Part shown: positions 53,496-62,705 of the stretch, one piece after another | Layout: each line of letters begins with the position of its first letter | Numbering within the stretch: position 1 is the first letter of the stretch | DNA from: Microglena sp. YARC | Taxonomy: Eukaryota > Chlorophyta > Chlorophyceae > Chlamydomonadales > Chlamydomonadaceae | Assembly: GCA_022414725.1 (NCBI GenBank) | Contig: CM039464.1 | Span: forward strand, 48,989,697 to 49,053,696 | Direction: 5' to 3' | Length of the DNA stretch: 64,000 bases | The notes under the pieces: model-generated | Seen by the model: only the letters and a program-made list of their open reading frames with translations | Told to the model about the DNA's origin: nothing | Database searches by the model: none | Translations under genes and position numbers: made by a program

Positions 53496-56400
53496 GTATA
53501 TTTACATACACCAAGTGTTAGCTAAGCCATGCCAGGCCATGCATGTAGTAAGTTGTTTCAGTCCAGGGTTGCCAAATAGGGCAAAGGGACTTGTCCAACC
53601 TCGAATAAGACCATGAACCCCTAGGTTTGTTCAGGGCAGACAACTTCCATGCGCCAAGTGTTTACTAAGCCGTAGGCCCCTAAGTGTGTTCAGGCTCATG
53701 CACATGCATTGATTAATTGAATTATGTAGTAGCCCTAGGTAAGTTCAGGGCAGGCAGACTTCCATACACCAAGTGTTTTCCAAGCCTCGGGCCCCTCAGT
53801 GTGTTCAGGCTCTTGCACATGCATTGATGAATTGATATATGTAGTAGCCCTGCGTACGTTCAGAGCGCGCAGACTTCCATGCACCAAGTGCTTACTAAGC
53901 CGTAGGCCCCTAAGTGTGTTCAGGCTCAGGCACATGCATTGATGAATTGATGTATGTAGTAGCCCTGCTTGATCTGGGGAGCCCTGCTTTATCTGCAGTA
54001 GCCCTGCTAAATCTGTAGGGAACGGCAACATGGCATCATATGATATCATGTCATCATATGATATCATATGATGCCAGCAGTCTGACTAGGCCAAAGTTAC
54101 CATTTATATACAATATCATATGATGCCGTTTGTATGATATCATATATATCATACTCGACTTTGGTCAACATCATATGATATGCCGATCCCTTTTCATCAA
54201 TAGTAGCCCTGCTTGATCAGGGGAGCATGGCAGACTTCCTTGGTCTTGAGGGCAAGCTCCAGTGTTTTCCTTTCAGCTACGAGCGGCAGCTTCGAGGCAG
54301 CTCCCTTAACTGGCTATTCGACCAAACTTGGCGCAACGTCCAGAACTGCTGAAATAGTTATGTGTAGCCAAGTGGTCAGCTCAGGGAGCTGCCTAGAAGC
54401 TGCTATGAAAAGCTGAAAAGAAAAACCCTGGCAAGCTCCCAGAGGAGAACATCTTGTTCTTCACACTTTTCCCTGATACTTTTTCCACAAGGGGTGGCTG
54501 CGCAGGTAGATTTACATACACCATGTATTTGCTAAGCCATGTGCCTGCACTGGTAGTGCCCCTTTACCTGCACTGGTAGTGCAGGTACACTTTCATGCAC
54601 TGGTGCACTGTATGTGTACCTGCACTGGTAGTGCCCCTGTACCTGCACTGGTAGTGCAGGTACACTTTCATGCACTGGTGCACTGTACGTGTACTTGCAC
54701 TGGTAGTGCCCCTTCACCTGCACTGGTAGTGCAGGTACACTTTCATGCACTGGTGCACTGTACGTGTACCTGCACTGGTAGTGCCCCTGTACCTGCACTG
54801 GTAGTGCAGGTACACTTTCATGCACTGGTGCACTGTACGTGTACTTGCACTGGTAGTGCCCCTTCACCTGCACTGGTAGTGCAGGTACACTTTCATGCAC
54901 TGGTGCACTGTATGTGTACCTGCACTGGTAGTGCCCCTGTACCTGCACTGGTAGTGCAGGTACACTTTCATGCACTGGTGCACTGTACGTGTACCTACAC
55001 TGGTAGTGCCCCTGTACCTGCACTGGTAGTGCCCCTGTACCTGCACTGGTAGTGCAGGTACACTTTCATGCACTGGTGCACTGTACGTGTACCTACACTG
55101 GTAGTGCCCCTTCACCTGCACTGGTAGTGCAGGTACACTTTCATGCACTGGTGCACTGTACGTGTACCTACACTGGTAGTGCCCCTTCACCTGCACTGGT
55201 AGTGCAGGTACACTTTCATGCACTGGTGCACTGTACGTGTACCTACACTGGTAGTGCCCCTTCACCTGCACTGGTAGTGCAGGTACACTTTCATGCACTG
55301 GTGCACTGTACGTGTACTTGCACTGGTAGTGCCCCTGTACCTGCACTGGTAGTGCAGGTACACTTTCATGCACTGGTGCACTGTACGTGTACATACACTG
55401 GTAGTGCCCCTGTACCTGCACTGGTAGTGCAGGTACACTTTCATGCACTGGTGCACTGTACGTGTACCTACACTGGCAGTGCCCCTTCACCTGCACTGGT
55501 AGTGCAGGTACACTTTCATGCACTGGTGCACTGTACGTGTACCTACACTGGTAGTGCCCCTGTACCTGCACTGGTAGTGCAGGTACACTTTCATGCACTG
55601 GTGCACTGTACGTGTACTTGCACTGGTGGTGCCCCTGTACCTGCACTGGTAGTGCAGGTACACTTTCATGCACTGGTGCACTGTACGTGTACCTACACTG
55701 GTAGTGCCCCTGTACCTGCACTGGTAGTGCAGGTACACTTTCATGCACTGGTGCACTGTACGTGTACCTACACTGGCAGTGTCCCTGTACCTGCACTGGT
55801 AGTGCCCCTGTACCTGCACTGGTAGTGCAGGTACACTTTCATGCACTGGTGCACTGTACGTGTACTTGCACTGGTAGTGCCCCTGTACCTGCACTTGTAT
55901 TATACTGGTACACTGCACTTGTAAGATATGGCAGTATTACATACACTGGTACTCTGCTCTTATAATATATTACACTAGTACACGCACTTGTACACTGCAC
56001 TTTTAATATATGTAATTAGTACATGCACTTGTAGCATATGGCAGAAGGATTCGTTTGACTTGGTTGCCACCACTTCCATTTCAGTAGGGAACAGTAACAT
56101 GATCATCATATGAGGTGATAAGCCTCTCCTCAACGCCACACACACACACACTTCTTCCACACAAACACTACCTTTTTCTCATGTTGCTATCCTGTGCTCA
56201 TCACCACACCCGCACAAGAACCCACGCATGCACTCTGTAGCTGTCCTGTGCTCATCGCCACACCCGCTCAAAAAACCATGCATGCACTCCGTAGCTGTCC
56301 TGTGCTCATCGCCACACCCTCACAAGAACCCACGCATGCACTCCCTCCCCAAACCCACTACTATTTCTAGGGAATGGTAATATGTAATATGATATCTTGT

Positions 56401-59400
56401 CTTCATATGATATTATATGATGCTTGGAGTCTGACGAGGCTAAAGTTGCCATTTATATGAACTATCATGTGATGCAATTTGTATGATATCATAAGATATC
56501 ATACTCGCCTTAGACCATCATCATACAACATGCCGGCCCCTACTTACAAGAGATGTGCACAAAATGTTACAATTGTTATTATTTGTTCTGCTCATGCAGG
56601 GGCTCCTCCTGACCTAGACAAAAAATGTTACTATGACAATCGTTATTATTCGTTCTGCACATGCAGGCGCTCCTCCTGACCTAAACCAAAACATGTTATA
56701 ATGACAATGAAAATCATTATACACATGCTTGCGCTCCTCCTGACCTAGACCAAAACATGTTATAATAACAATGGCAATGGTTCTGCACGTGCAGGCCCTC
56801 CTCATGACCTAGACCAAAACATGTTATAATAACAATGGCAATGGTTCTGCACGTGCAGGCCCTCCTCCTGACCTAGACCAAAACATGTTATAATAACAAT
56901 GACAATCGTTCTGCACGTGCAGGCCCTCCTCCTGACCTAGAGCAGCTTCGGGTGGAATGCTTGCAACATCTAGCTCCCTACTTGACCCACTACATCTGGC
57001 AGAAAGACTCGTTTGACTTGGTCGCCACCACAAACAAGAGGCCTCCCTGGCTGAACAAGCGAAAGTCCAAGGGACCAGTACAAGGTATGAGAAATCACAA
57101 TTCAATATGTGTTATGCACTTATGCTGTATGATGCTTGGTGGTTGGCCCTGGTGAAAGCAAACGGGCTGGCCCCCTCAACCTCACACCTCGTAATAAGAC
57201 GTACTATTTATTTATTTGTGTATTTTTTATGTATGTATGTATGTATGTATTTATTTATTTATCTATTTATTTATGTATGATACTTATTCATTTTATTATG
57301 TATTTATTTATTCATTTATTTATTTATTTATTTATTAAACAAATGGAAATAATTATTGGTGGTGTGTGTGGGGGGGGAGAGCTACATGTAGCAGCTTCTT
57401 GGCAGCTCCATTTCCAGGTTCCTGGGTCAAACCAGAACTATATCATTTGAAAACTTACATGACAGGCATTCCAATTCAGCTGAAAGCTTAGGGTTCGACC
57501 TAGGGGCTGGCTGATAGAGCTTGCTGGAAGCTGCCATGGGTAGCCCCTAGACAAAACACTGACAATAATTATTACTTTCATATTTTATGTTGGATACTCA
57601 GTCAGTTGGGTGGTTGGGTGGCTGATTAGGTGTGTGCGTGTGGGTGCATGGGCCGGAATGTTGTTATGTTTACTCTCACTGGCTCCCAGGGTATAGAAAA
57701 AGTAATGAGAACGCCTGGTGGGGCATGGTATTAAGGGAGCCCTGAATTACGGCGGTAGAGAATGGGCTGCTACTTTACCTGGACAAAGCTACCACGGCGA
57801 TTGACAGCGACCGCGAACACTCAAGCGCAGCCGTAGGGTATAGAATACAACAGAAAAGGTACCATTCACTTGTTTACTCGTCACCTGTCAGCACTCTTAA
57901 TTATATAATTGGTACGCCTTATTACGAGGTGTGAGGTTGAGGGGGCCAGCTGATTGCTTGCACTGGGGGCAACCACCAACACAGCAAACTCATATCCCTT
58001 ATGTCACTAATATCACTTACATCACATATCTCACAAATATTCCTTTTCCCTACTCTCTTATTTCCCTGATTTCCCATCTATCACTTATATCACTTACATA
58101 ACATATCTCACATATCTCCCTTTTCCCTATTCCCTTATATCCCTGATGTCCCCTCTATCACTTATATCACTTACATCACAAACATCCCTTTTTGGCGGAG
58201 CCCCCTCTTCAAGGGGGCGGGAGCCCCCATGTTTACCCTTTTGTCAGTCCGACCGAAAAACAAAAAACTTGAAGTCTGACACGACAGCCAACGGTCGCGT
58301 AACTAACTCGCTTCGGTCAGCTCCATCGTTGCCACCTTTCTTTCCGTTGCCAACACACTTTGCCAATTTCCGCGTCGCTTGCAACGCTGCACAAGACTTT
58401 TCCATTTTCCCTTATATCCCTGATGTCCCCTCTATCACTTATATCACATTACAGTACATTTCATTCATAGCATAGCATAAGTCTACTTCACACCACGAGG
58501 GTGTATGAGACTCTGTGCTTAAACAAAAACAAAAAGCACACACAGAGCAAAGCAAAAACATTACATAAGGGGTATGTCGAGGACAAACAAACCAAACTCC
58601 CAACCACCGTTTTGGATATATACCCCTTGTCCCTTGTCCCTTGTCCCTTGTCCCTTGTCCCTTGTCCCTTGTCCCTTGTCCCTTGTCCCTTGTCCCTTGT
58701 CCCTTGTCCCTTGTCCCTTATCACTTGTCCCTTTTCACTTTTCACTTTTCACTTGTATCACTTATCACTTATCACTTGTATCACTTATCACTTGTATCAC
58801 TTATCACTTGTATCACTTATCACTTGTATCACTCGTCTGTTATCACTTGTATCACTTATCACTTATCAGTTATATCACTTGTCCCTTTTCACATGTCCCT
58901 TTTCACTTATCACTTATCACTTATCACTTATGCGCTTTGACTTGCGCCCAGAACTGCCACCCTGCCTGTGGGGAACCCTCAACTTTGGCGACAACATTGA
59001 GGATGAGTGGTTTGTGGTGTGGATGCTCATGGAATTGAGCCGTCTCATGCCTACCACTTCTGTTCAGGTAAGCTATTTATTGTTTGTTTGTGTATTTATT
59101 TATATTTATGTATACCTACCACTTCTATTCATGTATCTCCATAGGTGCCTAAGTCCGAAAACGCCCTAAGTCGATACAAGAATGTGATGCCGTACATGGC
59201 CCAAACTGCTCGGAATCGAATTCTGTCAGGCTCATATTGTTCGCGACGGTGTCAGCTTTGCGCGCAGCTACTTTTCGTGCGCGTTCGCATCTGGTCGCGA
59301 GCAGCCTTGTTCGGCAGGCCGGTGGCAGTACATCAGATGTGCGATAATTAGTGATACAAATCCAGATCGCGTCAGATACGAGGCCGCGCGAGCTATTTCC

Positions 59401-62400
59401 GAAGAAAGGTACCTCGGGACGAAAGGCTTATCGAACCCCTATTACAAGGTCGGAGGCTGCGCTTCAGCCTTGGCCTCGGAATCTACTGAAATAGCTGTAC
59501 ATCTCAAGATTTCACCTCCCCGTGGCCTACCACACCATGGCTCAGGATTAGGGTGTGTTTTCAATGATCTACCCCAAATCAAAAACTGACTTCAGATGTG
59601 GATGTTTGAAGACAAATTTAAAAAAAGTTTGTTTTTTGAATTTATTTTCAAAACAATATTTGAATTTTGAATTTTCGAAAAAAAATAAAAAGTTGTTCTG
59701 CTCGCTATATCTTGAGATAGAGCAAAACCGAGGCCCAAAATGTTTCAATTGAGGCTGTGCAACTCTAACCTAGACTTAGGACACCCACGAAATGTAAATA
59801 ATCAGTGTTTTGGGGGTCTGTACTCAACTGTACTGCCTGTGTACTGCCTTCCAAGACCTTCCGTAATAACTACTGGTAGGGAAAGATGTTACACAACATT
59901 TGTACCCAGTGTTTTTTTTAAATGGCTTGTTCCGGTCGCGATAGGCTCCGTATCACTTCCTACGTAAAACCTGTATCGACTTAGGGAACCCCATAGTAAC
60001 AAATTAGCATGTTTTACTTGACCTGGTCCCCACCATTTGAGAAACCCCAAATCTGAGTATTTGTGTGTTGGACTGATGTGGTTGGGCAACTTATTAGCAA
60101 AAAAACTTTGTTTTGGGACTTCAAGGCATAGGCTCAATCCATCCGTATCACTCAGGGTCTGACTTAGGCACCTATGGAGATAAGTTTTTTTTTTTTTAAT
60201 ATATTTATGTATACCTACCACTTCTATTCAGGTAAGCTATTTATTGAGTTTTTATTTATTTATTTATTTATTTATATTTATGTATACCTACCACTTCTAT
60301 TCAGGTAAGCTATTTATTTATTGTTTGTTTATTTATATTTATGTATGCCTACCACTTCAGTTCAGTTAAGCTGTTCTCACTAGCAATGTGTGTGTGTTTG
60401 AAGTGGTTTGTAGTGTAGATGCTCATTGAGTTGAGTGAGGGGGGCAGCCCGTTTGCTTGCTCTGGGGCCAACCACCAAGTGGATGAGTAAATAAATAAAT
60501 AAATAGCACGCTGTATTACGAGGTGTGAGGTTGAGGGGGGCAGCCCGTTTGCTTGCACTGGGTCCAAACCACCAAGACTCTACACCCCACCCCAGATCCC
60601 CCCCCCCCTTCCCTTACCCCCCCCCCCCCCTCCCCTTCCCTCCCCGGCACAGGTGTGGGACAACGACGGGGAGTTCCTCCTTATAGAAGCTGCCTACGCG
60701 CTGCCAAAGTGGCTGAAACCCGAGACCGCCACCAACCGCTTGTGGATCCGAAGCGGCGGGGTCTACCTCATCCCCCAGCCATCGGCTGCCCACCCGCAAA
60801 TCCCTCCCTTTCCCACATGCACCCAGGTAAGTTAATAAAATCAATAAATAAAGTTAATACAACTGTGTGAATATTAAGCAACAGCACTAATACACACCAA
60901 CCCGCAGCTCCCTCCCTTTCCCTCATGCGCCCAGGTAAGTTAAGAAAATCAATAAATACTAGTGCTGCTACTTCAATAGATAAAGTTAATAAAACTATAT
61001 GAATATAAAGCAACAACCCTAGTACACACTGACCTGCAGCTCTTTCTGCGTTAAAAAGACAAGTTACTGAAATGCTATGAATATTAAACAACAGCACTAA
61101 TACACACCGACCCGCAGCTCTTTCTGCTTTAAAAAGACAAGTTACTGAAATGCTATGAATGTTAAACAACAGCACTAATACACACCGACCCGCAGCTCTT
61201 TCTGCTTTAAAAAGACAAGTTATTGAAATGCTATGAATATTAAACAACAGCACTAATACACACCGACCCGCAGCTCTTTCTGCTTTAAAAAGACAAGTTA
61301 CTGAAATGCTATGAATATTAAACAACAGCACTAATACACACCGACCCGCAGCTCTTTCTGCTTTAAAAAGACAAGTTACTGAAATGCTATGAATGTTAAA
61401 CAACAGCACTAATACACACCGACCCGCAGCTCTTTCTGCTTTAAAAAGACAAGTTATTGAAATGCTATGAATATTAAACAACAGCACTAATACACACCGA
61501 CCCGCAGCTCTTTCTGCTTTAAAAAGACAAGTTACTGAAATGCTATGAATGTTAAACAACAGCACTAATACACACCGACCCGCAGCTCTTTCTGCTTTAA
61601 AAAGACAAGTTACTGAAATGCTATGAATATTAAACAACAGCACTAATACACACAGACCCGAAGATCCCTCCCTTTCCCTCGTGCACCGAGGTAAGTTAGT
61701 AAATTAAATAATAGTACGCCTGATTTCAAGGCGTGAGGTTGAGGGGGCAAGCCTGTTTGCTTGCACTGGGGCCAACCGCCCAGCCCAGGTAAAGTGTCAC
61801 TGTGGCACGAACACAGGGCCACCCGCAGTAATATGATTGTTTGGGGTCGAGTTCATCAGTTTTTTGGCGGATCCCCCCCTTCTGGGGGGAGAGAGCCCCC
61901 AGATTCACCTTGTTGTCTGTTTGTCCGACCGTCCGACCATCCGACCGACCGACAATCAAGACGAAGCCTGACACGTCAGCCAACTATCTCATAACTAAAT
62001 GGCTTCGGTCAGCTCCTTTGTTGCCAACACTCTCCCTCAATTTTCCGTGTCGCTTGCAACGCTGCTTAGGACTTTTTTTTTTTTTTTTTTTGCTTTGTTT
62101 TGTTTTTTGTTTTGTTTTGCTTAGGACTTTTTTTTGTTTTAGCCCTTCCTGATATCATGGTTGGGCAAGTCCCTTTAGCCTACATCTGGGCTGTAACAGC
62201 ATACATACAAGGTTTTGATCTCTCTTTCTGTTTTTTTACTACGTAATTTTGTTTTAGGCTATGTGTTTTTGGCTACGTGTTTTTGGCTACGAGTATCTAT
62301 GTTTTGCTACATGTAGCATCTTTCTGGGAACTACCTTCCCCTATGCTTGAGCCAAGCCAGAATCTAGCGTGTAACACATTACACCCCACCACCATCACCA

Positions 62401-62705
62401 CCATCACCACCACCATCACCACCATCACCACCATCATCACCACCATCACCACCACCACCATCTTCCAATACCCATCCCCCATACATCCATACATGCGCTC
62501 AGGCGTTGGACATACTCGCTGCTGGCGGTGTAGCCAAGGAGGCGCCCAAGGTCCTGTCCGCGCTGCAAGCAAGACTGAAAGGGTACCCTACCCGGGCGCA
62601 GGACCAGATGCACACGGCACGTGTGATTCTGCCGCTTAGGCTGGCCGCGGCGCTTAAGGCTGATCCGCAGCTGGTAGCACCAGCAGTGGAGACATTCTAT
62701 TACAG
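53396..62705 (+). CDS. Ecdysoneless (ECD/SGT1-family) homologue, 3' partial, exons 1-5
   Basis: Conserved eukaryotic protein linked to cell-cycle progression and pre-mRNA splicing through PRPF8 (by homology). Exons: 53396-53495, 56923-57084, 58952-59067, 60653-60826, 62503-62705; 755 bp, ~251 residues, all phases compatible. Motifs: ENIVFFTLFP; LTHYIWQKDSFDL; FGDNIEDEWFVVWMLMELSR; VWDNDGEFLLIEAAYALPKW; NRLWIRSGGVYLIP; ALDILAAGG; ARVILPLRLAAAL. The family is usually ~600 residues or more, so over half the gene lies beyond 64000. The start ATG opens MADFLGLGDKLPEENIVFF and no longer in-frame family similarity is seen upstream. Every intron holds echoes. Confidence 0.92.
54016..54191. mobile_element. 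TAGGG-type hAT-like MITE, copy 5
   Basis: Starts TAGGGAACGGCA, ends GCCGATCCCTT; ATCATATGATATCAT palindromes and CAGTCTGACTAGGC centre. No clear target duplication. Confidence 0.75.
54260..54430. mobile_element. CAG-type hAT-like MITE with 8-bp duplication, inside an exon echo
   Basis: 171 bp, ends CAGTGTTTTCCTTTCAGCT and GAAAAGAAAAACCCTG, long inverted ends (~45 bp, including GCAGCTTCTAGGCAGCTCCC-like sequence), flanked by GCAAGCTC at 54252-54259 and 54431-54438. The real exon has the empty site (GACAAGCTCCCAGAGG). This copy defines the family's boundaries. Confidence 0.92.
54547..55895 (+). repeat. 75-bp palindromic minisatellite (~17 copies)
   Basis: Unit contains CCTGCACTGGTAGTGCAGG (8-bp arms, GGT loop) and CACTTTCATGCACTGGTGCA. 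Because 75 is a multiple of three, several frames are open on both strands (up to ~310 codons); none shows coding features. Confidence 0.93.
55896..56922 (+). repeat. ECD intron 1 end: TAGGG MITE copy 6 and exon 2 acceptor echoes
   Basis: A ~65-bp repeat (CCTGTGCTCATCRCCACACC, ACGCATGCACTC) lies at 56190-56350. TAGGG-type MITE at 56368-56542 (TAGGGAATGG ... GGCCCCTA, no clear duplication). Five acceptor echoes (CTGCACGTGCAG|GCCCTCCTCCTGACCTAGAC type) start at about 56585, 56660, 56722, 56785 and 56850. Confidence 0.85.
56923..57084 (+). CDS. ECD exon 2
   Basis: ~54 residues: PPPDLEQLRVECLQHLAPYL, then THYIWQKDSFDLVATT. Phase 1 in and out. Acceptor CACGTGCAG, donor GTATGA. Confidence 0.92.
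57085..58951 (+). repeat. ECD intron 2: dispersed elements and short repeats
   Basis: GAGGTTGAGGGGG element in reverse at 57140-57205 and forward at 57910-57985. (TTTA/TGTA)n at 57200-57340. MITE fragments at 57390-57415 and 57490-57545. 130-bp dispersed repeat at 57711-57845. GGCGGAG element at 58193-58395. (TTGTCCC)n at 58625-58720 and TATCACTTGTATCACT repeats at 58740-58930 reaching the exon. Confidence 0.75.
58952..59067 (+). CDS. ECD exon 3
   Basis: ~39 residues containing FGDNIEDEWFVVWMLMELSR. Acceptor TTGCGCCCAG, donor GTAAGC, phase 0 out. Confidence 0.92.
59068..60652 (+). repeat. ECD intron 3 with donor-side exon 3 echoes
   Basis: Echoes of the exon end plus donor (CCACTTCTATTCAGGTAAGC) at about 59113, 60214, 60287 and 60345, with TTTATTTATATTTATG spacers. 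A TA-type transposon sits exactly in the first. GAGGTTGAGGGGG element copies at 60430 and 60500-60570. A poly-C tract precedes exon 4. Confidence 0.87.
59136..60180. mobile_element. TIR DNA transposon, TA target site (copy 2, 1045 bp)
   Basis: Perfect 20-bp inverted ends TCTCCATAGGTGCCTAAGTC, flanked by TA at 59134-59135 and 60181-60182. The echo empty site reads ATTCAGGTAAGC; filled halves read ATTCATGTA and TAAG. Colinear with copy 1 at 6155-7191 (for example CAAAATG, GGGTCTGACTTAGGCAC). No intact transposase. Confidence 0.93.
60653..60826 (+). CDS. ECD exon 4
   Basis: 58 residues starting VWDNDGEFLLIEAAYALPKW and including NRLWIRSGGVYLIP. Acceptor CCGGCACAG, donor GTAAGT, phase 0. Confidence 0.95.
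60827..62502 (+). repeat. ECD intron 4 with exon 4 echoes and 78-bp array
   Basis: Exon-end/donor echoes (CCCTCATGCGCCCAGGTAAG) at about 60906 and 61665. Between them eight copies of a 78-bp unit (TTCTGCTTTAAAAAGACAAG), source of a shadow minus-strand ORF. Then GAGGTTGAGGGGG element (61715), SINE-like start (61795), GGCGGAG element (61863-62070), SINE-like end (62140-62200), ACCATCACC repeats (62385-62460). Confidence 0.85.
62503..62705 (+). CDS. ECD exon 5
   Basis: 67 codons plus two bases: ALDILAAGGVAKEAPKVLSA, ARVILPLRLAAALK, VETFYYR. Acceptor TGCGCTCAG, donor GTGAGT, phase 2. Confidence 0.93.

Larger units (their letters stand above)
53496..54546 (+). repeat. Donor-side echoes of ECD exon 1
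   Basis: Intron-like ~120-bp units (CACCAAGTGTTTACTAAGCC, GTGTGTTCAGGCTC) occur at about 53630, 53760 and 53880. A full exon 1 echo, including start-codon context and donor, runs 54207-54500 and is split by a MITE. A TAGGG-type MITE is at 54016-54191. Confidence 0.87.

Noticed and set aside
54532..55918. Long open frames on both strands (up to ~310 codons) in the 75-bp array
   Set aside because: Period divisible by three without stops; several frames open at once and no recognisable domain.
60768..61643. 291-codon minus-strand frame with a 26-residue repeat
   Set aside because: Shadow of the 78-bp array in ECD intron 4.
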